From Aromatoleum evansii (GTDB lineage: Bacteria > Pseudomonadota > Gammaproteobacteria > Burkholderiales > Rhodocyclaceae): 64,000 bases of DNA. Positions 33,458 to 42,835 of the stretch are shown here, piece after piece. The stretch's first letter is position 1. The number at the start of each line of letters is the position of its first letter. The stretch is taken from assembly GCF_012910805.1 (NCBI RefSeq), contig NZ_WTVK01000013.1, positions 58,190-122,189 on the forward strand. The letters are read 5' to 3'. Made by a program: the position numbers and the translations under genes. A model generated the notes under the pieces. It had not been told where the DNA came from and made no database searches. It worked only from the letters and a program-made list of their open reading frames with translations.

Positions 33458-34536
33458 CACGCGCGCGCCCTCCAGAACGGCGACACCGCCAGGCGCCGGT
33501 AGAACATCAGCGCGAGGACCGCGAGCACGACGACGTGTGGCAGCCACACGGCGAGTTCGAAACGCAGCCGCCCCTGGCCGACCCAGGACTGGAAGATGCT
33601 GATCGCGTTGCTATACACGAGATACGTCAGAATCGCGAAAAGCAGGTTGTTCGCCCGCCCGGCGCGCGGATTCACGAAGGACAGCGGTATCGCCATCAGC
33701 GCCAGCAGCAGCGCGGCAACGGGCACCCCGATGCGCCCGAGCAGCTCACCCAGGTTACGGTCCGTCGGCGACTGCAGCAGCTCCAGCGTCGGGATCACGC
33801 GGGTGCGCGAGGACTGGCTCGCCACCTTGCGTTCCTCGATCAGGACCGAGTAACGCTCGAACTCCATCACGCGATACTGGGGCGTCCCGGGCTCGCCCTC
33901 GTAGCGCCGCCCCTTCTCGAGCACGACGAAGCGGTCGCCGTTCGCATCGGTGTGCAGGGACCCCTCGGCCGAGACGATGACGCTCAGGCGCCCGTTCTGC
34001 TCCGAGCTGACGAACACGTTGCGCACCTTGCCGTTCTCGCCCGCTCCCATCTCGACGAAAAACACACGCTGGGTGGAAGCCGACTCGCGGAACACCCCGG
34101 GCGCAACGCGCGACGCGTCGTCGCGCGAGTCGAGCCGTGCCTGGAACTCCGCGTTCTTCGTATGCGCCCACGGCGACAGGAACAGCGTCGCCGCGGCGAT
34201 CGCGACGACCATCGGCAGCGCGAAGCGCAGCACCGGTCGGATGAAGCCCGTCAGCGGCACGCCGGAGGCGAACCACACGACCATCTCCGAATCGCGGTAA
34301 GAGCGCGACAGCGGCATCAGCACCGAAATGAACACGGTCAGCGACAGCACGATGGGCAATTCGGTCAGGGCGCCGAAACCGATCAGCGCCAGCACTGCGT
34401 CCGGGGGTACGCGGCCGCCGGCCGCCTGGCCGAGCAGGCGCACCAGCACGACGGTGATGACGATCGCAAACAGGGCGACGAACACACCGGCTGCCGACTG
34501 GGAGAATTCACGCCGGAGGGCGCGGCTGAAAATCAT
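33457..34536 (-). CDS. lptF: LptF, lipopolysaccharide export permease subunit
   Basis: A 359-residue permease with the LptF N terminus MIFSRALRREFSQSAAGVFVALFAIVI. The long open frame continues far upstream across pepA on the other strand, but the family start is this ATG at 34536. Membrane segments flank a periplasmic jellyroll (~residues 120-250), and NPRAGRANNLLFAILTYLVYSNAIS near 300 is an LptF hallmark. It overlaps lptG by one codon and is divergent from pepA across 108 bases, a conserved arrangement in beta- and gammaproteobacteria. Confidence 0.92.
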   Translation of the reverse strand: MIFSRALRREFSQSAAGVFVALFAIVITVVLVRLLGQAAGGRVPPDAVLALIGFGALTELPIVLSLTVFISVLMPLSRSYRDSEMVVWFASGVPLTGFIRPVLRFALPMVVAIAAATLFLSPWAHTKNAEFQARLDSRDDASRVAPGVFRESASTQRVFFVEMGAGENGKVRNVFVSSEQNGRLSVIVSAEGSLHTDANGDRFVVLEKGRRYEGEPGTPQYRVMEFERYSVLIEERKVASQSSRTRVIPTLELLQSPTDRNLGELLGRIGVPVAALLLALMAIPLSFVNPRAGRANNLLFAILTYLVYSNAISIFQSWVGQGRLRFELAVWLPHVVVLAVLALMFYRRLAVSPFWRARA

Positions 34537-34644
34537 CGCGCGAAAGCCTGGATCTCGTTGGAGTGCGGGGTTTTTGACGCGTTTGCCGCGAACGGGCCAT
34601 AATCGGCGGCAATCGGAACGACGCGTCTTATAAAGGAACAGGGC

Positions 34645-36144
34645 ATGGAATTTACCATAAAGACCGGAGCCCCGGAAAAGCTCAAGACCGGCTGTCTGGT
34701 CGTCGGAGCGTTTGCCGGCGGTACGCTCACCGACGCAGCAGCTGCCCTCGACAAGGCGGCCAAAGGCAAGCTCGCCGCCCTGATCGCGCGCGGCGACCTC
34801 GACGAAAAGGCCGGCGCGCTGCTCGTGCTGCATGAACTCCCCGGCTGCGCCGCCGAGCGCGTGCTCGTCGTCAGCCTCGGCAAGCAGGACGAACTCGCCG
34901 ATCGCGCCTGGCGTGACGCCGTCGGCGCCGTCGCCAAGGCCCTCGCCGCCTCGCCCGCCCACGACGCCGCGGTCTGCCTCGCCGACGTCGCACCTCCCGG
35001 ACGCGACCTCGAATGGGCGCTGCAGCAACTCGCCCGCATCCTGGCCGATGGCACCTACCGCTACGACGTCACCAAGTCGAAGAAGAAGGACGACAAGCCG
35101 CGCGGCGCACGCAAGGTCGTGCTCGCGACGCGCAGCAAGATTTCCGCCGCCCTGGAGGCCGCCGTCAAGCGCGGCCAGGCCATCGCCGAAGGCATGGCGC
35201 TGGCGAAGGACCTCGGCAACCTGCCGGGCAACTTCTGCACGCCGACCCACCTCGCCGAAACCGCGGTCGAGCTCGGCAAGCAGTTCAAGCTCAAGGTCGA
35301 GGTGCTCGAACGCGAGGACATGGAAAAGCTCGGCATGGGTTCCATGCTGTCCGTCGCACGCGGCTCGCACCAGCCGCCCAAGTTCATCGTCCTGCACTAC
35401 AAGGGCGGCAAGGCCAAGGACAAGCCCGTCGTGCTCGTCGGCAAGGGCATCACCTTCGACACCGGCGGCATCTCGCTCAAGCCCGGCGCCGAGATGGACG
35501 AAATGAAGTTCGACATGTGCGGCGCCGCCAGCGTGCTCGGCACCTTCAAGGCGCTGGCGCGCATGGCGCTGCCGATCAACGTCGTGGGCATCGTCCCGAC
35601 CACCGAGAACATGCCCGGCGGCGGCGCGACCAAGCCCGGCGACGTCGTCACCTCGATGAGCGGCCAGACCATCGAGATCCTCAACACCGATGCCGAAGGC
35701 CGCCTCATCCTGTGTGACGCGCTCACCTATGCCGAGCGCTTCAAGCCGGCCTGCGTCGTCGACATCGCCACCCTGACCGGCGCCTGCGTCGTCGCCTTGG
35801 GCAAGATTCCCAGCGGCCTGCTCGCCAACGACGACGACCTTGCGCGCGAACTCACTGCTTGCGGCACCGTGTCCGGCGACCGCGTGTGGCAGCTGCCCCT
35901 GTGGGACGAATACCAGGAGCTGCTGAAGAGCAATTTCGCCGACATGGCCAACATCGGCGGGCGCTACGGCGGCACCATCACCGCGGCCTGCTTCCTCGCG
36001 CGCTTCACCAAGGCGTACAAATGGGCGCACCTCGACATCGCCGGCACCGCCTGGCTGTCGGGCGACGCCAAGGGTGCAACGGGCCGCCCCGTGCCGCTGC
36101 TCGCCGAGTTCCTGATCGCGCGCAGCCTGGGCGCAGCGGCCTGA
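34645..36144 (+). CDS. pepA: Leucyl aminopeptidase PepA
   Basis: A 499-residue M17 leucyl aminopeptidase. The C-terminal catalytic half has the signature NTDAEGRL (residues ~345-352), and metal-binding residues in GKGITFDTGGISLKPG (~269-284) and KFDMCGAASV. PepA is a hexameric cytoplasmic peptidase with two metal ions per subunit and in some bacteria a DNA-binding role. It is divergent from lptFG and followed at 17 bases by holC, the usual neighbourhood. Confidence 0.95.
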   Translation: MEFTIKTGAPEKLKTGCLVVGAFAGGTLTDAAAALDKAAKGKLAALIARGDLDEKAGALLVLHELPGCAAERVLVVSLGKQDELADRAWRDAVGAVAKALAASPAHDAAVCLADVAPPGRDLEWALQQLARILADGTYRYDVTKSKKKDDKPRGARKVVLATRSKISAALEAAVKRGQAIAEGMALAKDLGNLPGNFCTPTHLAETAVELGKQFKLKVEVLEREDMEKLGMGSMLSVARGSHQPPKFIVLHYKGGKAKDKPVVLVGKGITFDTGGISLKPGAEMDEMKFDMCGAASVLGTFKALARMALPINVVGIVPTTENMPGGGATKPGDVVTSMSGQTIEILNTDAEGRLILCDALTYAERFKPACVVDIATLTGACVVALGKIPSGLLANDDDLARELTACGTVSGDRVWQLPLWDEYQELLKSNFADMANIGGRYGGTITAACFLARFTKAYKWAHLDIAGTAWLSGDAKGATGRPVPLLAEFLIARSLGAAA

Positions 36145-36161
36145 ACCGGGGAACGGTCGCG

Positions 36162-36602
36162 ATGGCACCGCGGGTGCAGTTCTACCACAACGCCGAGAAC
36201 CCGCTGGCGCTCGCCTGCGAACTCGCCGCGCGGGCCTACGGCAGCGGCCGCAAGGTCGCGTTGCGCACCCGCGATGCGGCGTCCGCCCGCCAGCTCGACC
36301 AGCTGCTGTGGAGCTTCGAGCAGCAGTCCTTCGTGCCGCACGTGATGGCCGGCTCGCCGCTCGCGGGCGAAACGCCGGTCGTCATCGGCCATGCGGAAGC
36401 GCCGAACGAATGGCCGCACAGCGAGATCCTCTTCAACCTCGCCGACGACATCCCGCCGGGCCATGAACGTTTCCGCATGCTGATCGAGATCATCGGCCAG
36501 GGCGAAGCGCAGAAGCTCCCCGCACGGGCACGCTGGATGCACTACAAGCAACAGGACCTGCCCCTGCAGGCCTTCGACGCGATCCGCAGGGAGGCACTGT
36601 GA
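36162..36602 (+). CDS. holC: DNA polymerase III chi subunit
   Basis: A 146-residue HolC protein (VQFYHNAENPLALACELAARAYGSGRKVAL at the N terminus; LFNLADDIPPGHERFRMLIEIIG near 95). Chi binds single-strand-binding protein and the psi subunit in the clamp-loader complex. ATG at 36162 is 17 bases after the pepA stop. The conserved pepA-holC-valS order supports the call; here a small gene separates holC from valS. Confidence 0.92.
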   Translation: MAPRVQFYHNAENPLALACELAARAYGSGRKVALRTRDAASARQLDQLLWSFEQQSFVPHVMAGSPLAGETPVVIGHAEAPNEWPHSEILFNLADDIPPGHERFRMLIEIIGQGEAQKLPARARWMHYKQQDLPLQAFDAIRREAL

Positions 36603-37078
36603 GCACCTGGCCCCTACCACCACGCCTCGAACCGGACGACGACCTCAAGGCCGCCGACCTCCTCCTCGGCAAGGCCGACGCCCTGCTCAAGCGGCACCGC
36701 GTCCCGGAACCGCAGCCGCCCGCCCCGGAGGAAGTAGTCTCACTGGACGACGAGGACATTCCCGTCCTGACCGAAGTGGTCGCCCCGGAAGACCTGCCCG
36801 CCGAACTGAGTTCGCCCCGTCCGCCGCAGCCGAAACGCTCCGCCAGCGAACTCGCGGAACAGCTCATCAGCCTCGACACCGAGGTGTCGCGCGCCGTCGA
36901 AGCCTGGTTCCACGCCGAACTGCCGCAGATCGTCGCACGCGAACTCGACCGCATCGGCACCAGCATCCGCGAACAGGCCCTCGCCCACCTGCGCGCCACC
37001 CTGCTGCCGGAGCTGTCCGCGCACATCTCCCGCCACCTCGAGAAGAACACCGACGTTCTCCCCCCGGATCAGTCCTGA
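36599..37078 (+). CDS. Conserved hypothetical protein between holC and valS
   Basis: A 159-residue acidic, proline-rich protein starting with GTG that overlaps the holC stop. Residues 1-75 are low complexity (PLPPRLEPDDDL; PEPQPPAPEEVV), and residues ~80-150 form a predicted amphipathic helix (LISLDTEVSRAVEAWFHAELPQIVARELDRIGTSI). I do not recognise a named family. Its position in a replication/translation operon and the helical end suggest a protein-binding role, perhaps with the clamp loader, but there is no direct sign. Codon use agrees with a real gene. Confidence 0.72.
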   Translation: MSTWPLPPRLEPDDDLKAADLLLGKADALLKRHRVPEPQPPAPEEVVSLDDEDIPVLTEVVAPEDLPAELSSPRPPQPKRSASELAEQLISLDTEVSRAVEAWFHAELPQIVARELDRIGTSIREQALAHLRATLLPELSAHISRHLEKNTDVLPPDQS

Positions 37079-37406
37079 GCACCGCAAACGCTTGCGGCAA
37101 TCGCACGAACGGCTTCGTGTGGGAGCTTCAGCCTCGAAAGGACGGATATTCCGCTGTGGGAGCGGCTTCAGCCGCGAAAGGGCGGTAGTGCACATCACGC
37201 GGCCTATTCGCGGCTGAAGCCGCTCCCACAGGGAAACGCCCGCGCGCCGGGGACGGCGGGGATCTTCGTACGGACGGAGAAAAATTCATCGCGCGCGACA
37301 CAGAGCGAGGGTTCGTGCGATTACCTGACCGCAAACACCCCGGCGGGAAGGCAGGCGGCCTCCATCCGCTATAATCCGCCCTTTGCCTTCAGCCCCAGAG
37401 CACACC
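37079..37406. other. Intergenic region before valS with REP-like elements
   Basis: This 328-base gap has no credible gene. The first half holds REP-like palindromic repeats (see separate entry); the second half should contain the valS promoter: ATTCATC-rich stretch near 37285 and CTATAAT at 37369-37375, a near-perfect -10 element shortly before the start. Confidence 0.7.
37117..37231. repeat. REP-like palindromic element, three units
   Basis: GTGGGAGCTTCAGCCTCGAA (37119-37138) is a degenerate unit; GTGGGAGCGGCTTCAGCCGC (37156-37175) is a full unit, and its inverted copy GCGGCTGAAGCCGCTCCCAC (37210-37229) follows 34 bases later. Together units two and three form a large hairpin. The sequence type (GTGGGAGCGGCTTCAGCCGCG) matches REP families that are mobilised by RAYT transposases in pseudomonads and relatives. 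Confidence 0.8.
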
Positions 37407-40253
37407 ATGGAACTGGCCAAGAGTTTTGAGCCCGCGGACATCGAAGCCCGCTGGTATCCGGAATGGGAATCGCGCGGTCACTTCGACGCCGGACTGGACA
37501 AGTCCAACCCCGACGCCTTCTGCATCCTGCTGCCGCCGCCCAACGTAACCGGCACGCTGCACATGGGTCACGGCTTCAACCAGACCATCATGGATGCGCT
37601 CACCCGCTACCACCGCATGCGCGGCTTCAACACGCTGTGGCAGCCGGGCACCGACCACGCCGGCATCGCGACGCAGATCGTCGTCGAACGCCAGCTCGAC
37701 GCCAAGGGCGTCTCGCGCCACGACCTCGGCCGCGAGAAGTTCCTCGAGAAGGTGTGGGAGTGGAAGGAATATTCCGGCGGCACCATCACCCGCCAGATGC
37801 GCCGCATGGGCACCTCGCCCGACTGGAAGCGCGAGCGCTTCACGATGGACGCCGGCCTGTCGAAAATCGTCACCGAGACCTTCGTCCGCCTGTACAACGA
37901 AGGCCTGATCTACCGCGGTAAGCGCCTCGTCAACTGGGATCCCAAGCTCGGCACCGCGGTGTCCGACCTCGAAGTGGTGTCGGAGGAAGAAGACGGCTTC
38001 CTGTGGCACATCACCTACCCCTTCTCTGACGGCCCGATCGAAGGCCTGCCCGGCCTCACCGTCGCGACCACCCGTCCCGAGACCATGCTCGGCGACGTCG
38101 CCGTGATGGTGCACCCCGAGGACGAGCGCTACGCGCACCTCATCGGCAAGACCGTCACGCTGCCGCTGTGCGACCGCGAGATCCCAATCATCGCCGACGA
38201 ATACGTCGACCGCGAATTCGGCACCGGCTGCGTGAAAGTCACGCCGGCCCACGACTTCAACGACTACGCCGTCGGCCTGCGCCACAAGCTGCCGATGATC
38301 AGCATCCTGCGCCTCGACGCCCACGTCAGCGACGACGCCCCCGAGAAGTATCGCGGCCTCGACCGCTTCGTCGCGCGCGAGCAGATCGTGCAGGACCTCG
38401 AAGCCCTCGGGCTCCTCGCCGCGGTCAAGCCGCACAAGCTCATGGTCCCGCGCGGCGACCGCACCAGCGCCGTCATCGAGCCGATGCTCACCGACCAGTG
38501 GTTCGTCGCGATGTCGAAACCCGGCGCGGACGGCAAGAGCATCACCGAAAAGGCGCTCGAATGCGTCTCCTCGGGCGAGATCCGCTTCTACCCCGAGAAC
38601 TGGGTCAACACCTACAACCAGTGGCTCAACAACATCCAGGACTGGTGCATCTCGCGCCAGCTGTGGTGGGGCCACCAGATCCCGGCCTGGTACGCCGACG
38701 TCGAAGGCGACGCGCGCGTGTGGGTCGCGCACAGCGAAGACGAAGCGAAGGCCCTCGCGGCGAAAGACGGCTACACCGGCAAGCTGCGCCGCGACGAGGA
38801 CGTGCTCGACACCTGGTATTCGTCCGCGCTGTGGCCCTTCTCGACCCTCGACTGGACGCCCGAATGGCCGGCCAAGTCGAACGACGCGCTCGACCTTTAC
38901 CTGCCGTCCTCGGTGCTCGTCACCGGCTTCGACATCATCTTCTTCTGGGTCGCCCGCATGGTCATGATGACCAAGCACATCACGGGCAAGATCCCCTTCC
39001 GCGACGTCTACGTGCACGGCCTGATCCGCGATGCCGAAGGCCAGAAGATGTCGAAGTCGAAGGGCAACGTCCTCGACCCGATCGACCTGATAGACGGCAT
39101 CTCCGTCGAGGATCTGGTCAAGAAGCGCACCTTCGGCCTCATGAACCCGAAGCAGGCGCAGAGCATCGAGAAGAAGACGCGCAAGGAATTCCCGGAAGGC
39201 ATCGCCGCCTTCGGCACCGACGCGCTGCGCTTCACCTTCGCCTCGCTCGCCACGCCGGGCCGCGACATCAAGTTCGACCTGTCGCGCTGCGAAGGCTACC
39301 GCAACTTCTGCAACAAGCTGTGGAACGCCACCCGCTTCGTGCTGATGAACTGCGAAGGCCACGACTGCGGCATCGACGCCGTCGCCGGCAGCGCCGCCTG
39401 CAACGCGGAAACGCTCGATTTCTCCTTCGCCGACCGCTGGATCGTCTCCCGCCTGCAGCGCACCGAAGCCGACATCGCGCAGCACTTCAAGGACTACCGC
39501 TTCGACCTCGTCGCCAAGGCCGTGTACGAGTTCGTATGGGATGAGTACTGCGACTGGTACCTGGAACTCGCAAAAGTGCAGATCCAGAACGGCAGCGAAG
39601 CCCAACAGCGCGCCACCCGCCGCACGCTGCTGCGCGTGCTCGAGACCGTGCTGCGCCTCGCCCACCCGCTGATCCCCTTCATCACCGAAGAGCTGTGGCA
39701 GACCGTCGCACCGCTCGCCGGCCGCAAGGACGCCGACAGCGTCATGCTCGCGCGCTACCCCGAAGCGGACCTCGGCCGCATCGACGAGGCAGCCGAAGCG
39801 AAGATCGCGGAGCTCAAGGCCATCGTCGGCACCTGCCGCAACCTGCGCAGCGAAATGGGCATCTCGCCCGCCCAGCGCATGCCGCTGGTCGCGGCAGGCG
39901 ACGCCGCCGCACTGAACGTCTACGCCCCCTACCTCGCCGGCCTCGCGCGCCTCTCGGGCGTCGAGATCGTCGCTGACATCGGCGCCGACGAACTCGCCCC
40001 GGTGTCGGTGTCCGGTGCCTTCAAGCTGATGCTGCGCGTTGAGATCGACATCGCGGCCGAGCGCGAGCGCGTCGCGAAGGAGATCGCCCGTCTCGAAGGC
40101 GAGATCGGCAAGGCCCAAGGCAAGCTCGGCAACGCCAGCTTCGTCGAACGCGCTCCCGCCGCCGTCGTGCAGCAGGAACGCGATCGCCTCGACGCCTTCG
40201 TCGCGACGCTGGAAAAACTGCGCCCGCAGCTCGAAAAGCTCGATCGCAGCTAA
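37407..40253 (+). CDS. valS: Valyl-tRNA synthetase
   Basis: A 948-residue class I synthetase. The HIGH motif appears as [12 protein letters not shown] (residues ~43-54) and the KMSKS motif as QKMSKSKGN near 550. The editing domain and the C-terminal coiled coil ([23 protein letters not shown], ~890-912) are in place. Start at 37407 ([13 protein letters not shown]) matches the family; TTG at 37383 lacks a ribosome site. It charges tRNA-Val. A strong terminator follows at 40274. Confidence 0.96.
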   Translation: MELAKSFEPADIEARWYPEWESRGHFDAGLDKSNPDAFCILLPPPNVTGTLHMGHGFNQTIMDALTRYHRMRGFNTLWQPGTDHAGIATQIVVERQLDAKGVSRHDLGREKFLEKVWEWKEYSGGTITRQMRRMGTSPDWKRERFTMDAGLSKIVTETFVRLYNEGLIYRGKRLVNWDPKLGTAVSDLEVVSEEEDGFLWHITYPFSDGPIEGLPGLTVATTRPETMLGDVAVMVHPEDERYAHLIGKTVTLPLCDREIPIIADEYVDREFGTGCVKVTPAHDFNDYAVGLRHKLPMISILRLDAHVSDDAPEKYRGLDRFVAREQIVQDLEALGLLAAVKPHKLMVPRGDRTSAVIEPMLTDQWFVAMSKPGADGKSITEKALECVSSGEIRFYPENWVNTYNQWLNNIQDWCISRQLWWGHQIPAWYADVEGDARVWVAHSEDEAKALAAKDGYTGKLRRDEDVLDTWYSSALWPFSTLDWTPEWPAKSNDALDLYLPSSVLVTGFDIIFFWVARMVMMTKHITGKIPFRDVYVHGLIRDAEGQKMSKSKGNVLDPIDLIDGISVEDLVKKRTFGLMNPKQAQSIEKKTRKEFPEGIAAFGTDALRFTFASLATPGRDIKFDLSRCEGYRNFCNKLWNATRFVLMNCEGHDCGIDAVAGSAACNAETLDFSFADRWIVSRLQRTEADIAQHFKDYRFDLVAKAVYEFVWDEYCDWYLELAKVQIQNGSEAQQRATRRTLLRVLETVLRLAHPLIPFITEELWQTVAPLAGRKDADSVMLARYPEADLGRIDEAAEAKIAELKAIVGTCRNLRSEMGISPAQRMPLVAAGDAAALNVYAPYLAGLARLSGVEIVADIGADELAPVSVSGAFKLMLRVEIDIAAERERVAKEIARLEGEIGKAQGKLGNASFVERAPAAVVQQERDRLDAFVATLEKLRPQLEKLDRS

Positions 40254-40273
40254 GCGACATCGCGCCAAAAAGG

Positions 40274-40308
40274 AAGGGGCCGCCCGGCGTTCGGGCGGCC
40301 CCTTTCTC
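40274..40308 (+). terminator. Intrinsic terminator after valS
   Basis: AAGGGGCCGCCCG (40274-40286) and CGGGCGGCCCCTT (40292-40304) form a perfect 13-base-pair stem with a five-base loop, followed by TCTCTTG. The preceding A-rich side (CCAAAAAGG) means it can act for the convergent tusA gene as well. Confidence 0.85.
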
Positions 40309-40345
40309 TTGTCCCAAGCCCGAACCGGCCGGAACGATCAGGCTC

Positions 40346-40576
40346 CTACTTGCGCTTCAGATAGAACTCGAACGCCTTGTCGGCCGTTTCGCCCTGCTGC
40401 AGCAGATCGTTCCCGGTCTGCCGCGCAAACGCCTGAAAATCCTTCACCGAACCGGGATCGGTGGCCAGCACCCGCAGCACCTGGCCGGCGCTCATCTCGG
40501 CGAGCGCCTTCTTGGCCCGCAGAATCGGCAGCGGGCAGGTCAGCCCGCGCGCATCGACTTCCTTTTGAAACTCCAT
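40346..40576 (-). CDS. tusA: Sulfurtransferase TusA family protein
   Basis: A 76-residue SirA/TusA-family protein with the CPLPILRAKKAL motif; Cys14 (LTCPLP) is the persulfide-carrying residue. Such proteins pass sulfur for tRNA thiolation, molybdenum cofactor synthesis or sulfur oxidation. The gene is upstream of no sulfur genes; it follows the M48 protease gene on the minus strand with 77 bases between. TusA for tRNA modification is the simplest role, but a molybdo-cofactor role is possible given the molybdo- and tungsto-enzymes in this window. Confidence 0.88.
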   Translation of the reverse strand: MEFQKEVDARGLTCPLPILRAKKALAEMSAGQVLRVLATDPGSVKDFQAFARQTGNDLLQQGETADKAFEFYLKRK

Positions 40577-40653
40577 TACGCGTAACCCTCACTGACAGTT
40601 ACCGCAATTCTACCCCACAGCCATATCCGCGCCTGCGGACGGTACCGGTGAAA

Positions 40654-42102
40654 TCATTCCGAACGGCCGTTCTTGCGCTCCTCTCGGCGGCGTTCTCGTT
40701 CCTGTTCCTTCAGTTCGCGCAGGCGAGCATCGACTGCGGAAAGTTCGTAAAAATTGCCGTCCCCTGCCCGGCGCGCGAGCTCCAGCTGCTCGATCGCAGC
40801 CGGAACCGCACCGCGCAGCACATAGACTTCCGCCTGCGCGCGGTGCTGGGCCGCGCGACGCCCCTGCTCGGCCTCCGAACGGGCCAGGAAGGCCCACAAG
40901 CGCGGATCCTCCTTGCGACTCTGCACCGCCGTCCGCGCCATTGTGCCGGCATCGCGTGCACGCCCCGCCTGCAGCATCGCATCCATCAGCGCGTACCGCA
41001 GCGCCTGGCTCTCGGGGAAGCGTTTCTGCGCCGCTTCGAGGATCTGCACCGCACCGGCGCCATCGCGCTGCGCCAGCCGCAGCTCCGCTGCCAGCATGTC
41101 GACGAAGGACGACGGAGGCGCCTCGCGCCTCAGCGCCTCGACCTGCTTGCCGGCCTCGTCGAGACGGCCCGCCGCAAGCAGCGCGCGCGCATAACCGTAC
41201 CGCTGTGCGACATCGCTGCCGTTCTTCGCGATCTGTGCCTCGAAGTCGCGCACGGCATCGATCGCCGGCATCGCTCCAACGCGCAGCTTCGCGCGCACGA
41301 AACCGAAGTCGGGCGAATCGGGAACCTGTCGGTAACGCAACTGCGCCACGCGGTTCCCCATGTCGGAGATCCGCTCCTGGGTAAGCGGGTGCGTGCGCAG
41401 GTAGCTCGGCGCATTGTTCTCGTACAAGCGGCTCGAACGCTGCAGCCGCTCGAAGAAGCTGGGCATGCCGCGCACGTCGAAGCCGGCCCCTTCGAGCGAT
41501 TGCAGGCCCAGCCGATCGGCCTCGCGCTCGAAATCCCGCGTATAGCCGAGCTGCGCCTGCAGCGCCCCTGCCTGCCCTGCGGCGATGGCCGCCTGGCTGA
41601 GCTGCCCGTCGCCGCGCGCCGCGAGCACCGCCACCAGCATGGAGGCCAGCATGACCATGCTGGTCTGGCTCTGCTTGCCGAACATCTGTGCGATGTGCCG
41701 CTGCGTCACATGCGCGACCTCGTGCCCGAGCACCGAGGCCAGCTCCGACTCGGACTCGGCGGTAACGATCAGCCCGGTGTGCACGCCGATGAAGCCACCC
41801 GGCATCGCGAAGGCGTTCAGCGTGCCGTCGCGCACGACGAAGAATTCGAACTCCAGCTCCGGTGCCGAACTCGCCGCAACGAGACGGCGTCCCATGCGGT
41901 TGATGTAATCCTCAACCTCGGGATCGTCGAGATAGCTCGCCTCGCGCCAACGGATCTCGCGCATGATCGACTCGCCGAGCTTGCGTTCCGCAAGCGGCGA
42001 AAGTTCCGAGGCGCCCACGTCGCCGAGATCCGGCAAACCGGCCGCATTCACCGGCGGCACGAGGGCGGCGCACATCAGCAGGATAAGAATTCGTCTGATC
42101 AT
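40654..42102 (-). CDS. M48-family periplasmic metalloprotease with TPR region (BepA-like)
   Basis: A 482-residue exported protease. The signal peptide is residues 1-20. The zinc site is HEVAH (127-131) with the downstream Glu in [10 protein letters not shown], followed by helical repeats of TPR type (~285-440). This is the BepA/YfgC architecture, an outer-membrane quality-control protease that degrades stalled LptD and assists barrel assembly. The last ~20 residues are highly charged ([12 protein letters not shown]). Divergent from moaC. Confidence 0.9.
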   Translation of the reverse strand: MIRRILILLMCAALVPPVNAAGLPDLGDVGASELSPLAERKLGESIMREIRWREASYLDDPEVEDYINRMGRRLVAASSAPELEFEFFVVRDGTLNAFAMPGGFIGVHTGLIVTAESESELASVLGHEVAHVTQRHIAQMFGKQSQTSMVMLASMLVAVLAARGDGQLSQAAIAAGQAGALQAQLGYTRDFEREADRLGLQSLEGAGFDVRGMPSFFERLQRSSRLYENNAPSYLRTHPLTQERISDMGNRVAQLRYRQVPDSPDFGFVRAKLRVGAMPAIDAVRDFEAQIAKNGSDVAQRYGYARALLAAGRLDEAGKQVEALRREAPPSSFVDMLAAELRLAQRDGAGAVQILEAAQKRFPESQALRYALMDAMLQAGRARDAGTMARTAVQSRKEDPRLWAFLARSEAEQGRRAAQHRAQAEVYVLRGAVPAAIEQLELARRAGDGNFYELSAVDARLRELKEQERERRREERKNGRSE

Positions 42103-42181
42103 CGGGTGCTATGATACCGGCCCACCACCAACCGTTCAGCGCGGAATGTATCCCTCTGTACGAGACCGCGCACACCGAGCC

Positions 42182-42676
42182 ATGACCGAGCAGAAAGCTT
42201 CCGCCCTCACCCACTTCGACGCCCAAGGCCAGGCCCACATGGTCGATGTCGGCGGCAAGAGCGAAACCCGCCGCGTTGCCGTCGCCCACGGCTCGATCAG
42301 CATGAAGCCCGAGACCTTTGCGATGGTCAAGTCCGGCAATGCGAAAAAGGGCGACGTCATCGGCATCGCGCGCATCGCGGCGATCCAGGCATCGAAGCGG
42401 ACCAGCGACCTGATCCCCCTGTGCCACCCGATCCCGCTCACCCGTGTCGCCGTCGAATTCGAACTCAACGAGGCGCAAAGCCGCATCGACTGCAGCGTCA
42501 CCGCCGAGACGGTCGGCCGGACCGGCGTGGAGATGGAAGCGCTGACGGCCGTGAACGTGGCCCTGCTCACCATCTACGATATGTGTAAAGCCGTCGACCG
42601 CGGCATGCGCATGGATGGCATCCAGCTGATGGAGAAGCTCGGCGGGAAGTCGGGGCACTGGGTCGCGGGGCAATAA
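42182..42676 (+). CDS. moaC: Cyclic pyranopterin monophosphate synthase MoaC
   Basis: A 164-residue MoaC, which with MoaA converts GTP to cyclic pyranopterin monophosphate, the first committed step of molybdenum and tungsten cofactor synthesis. Conserved stretches are [14 protein letters not shown], the metal-site [13 protein letters not shown] (~80-92), and [24 protein letters not shown] (~119-142). It is needed by the molybdopterin enzyme at 1-808 and the tungsten enzyme at 56725. It stands alone here; other moa genes are not in the window. Confidence 0.95.
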   Translation: MTEQKASALTHFDAQGQAHMVDVGGKSETRRVAVAHGSISMKPETFAMVKSGNAKKGDVIGIARIAAIQASKRTSDLIPLCHPIPLTRVAVEFELNEAQSRIDCSVTAETVGRTGVEMEALTAVNVALLTIYDMCKAVDRGMRMDGIQLMEKLGGKSGHWVAGQ

Positions 42677-42779
42677 CCCTACCCAACCTCCAGCACTAGC
42701 CGTTTAGCGCCGGTCGCCCCCCCGCAGCCGAAGCGCTCCCTTGGCTGCCGCGCCTTAAGCGTTTCCACACACTTGCACT

Positions 42780-42811
42780 TAAAAAAAACGGGGCGGCTTA
42801 CGCCGCCCCGT
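42780..42811 (-). terminator. Intrinsic terminator of the MtrB-like operon
   Basis: On the minus strand a ten-base-pair perfect stem ACGGGGCGGC/GCCGCCCCGT with a four-base loop is followed by eight T residues (A-run 42780-42788 on the plus strand). It lies 25 bases after the stop of the barrel gene and ends the cytochrome/barrel operon. Confidence 0.9.
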
Positions 42812-42835
42812 CCTGAGCCACGTTACAAGATCCGC

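Noticed and set aside
34537..36168. Upstream extension of the lptF frame across pepA
   Set aside because: The extension is antisense to pepA. The family start of LptF is the Met at 34536.
37389..40268. A 959-codon frame antisense to valS
   Set aside because: It is the complement of a high-GC gene with strong third-position bias; product shows no domain and valS is certain.
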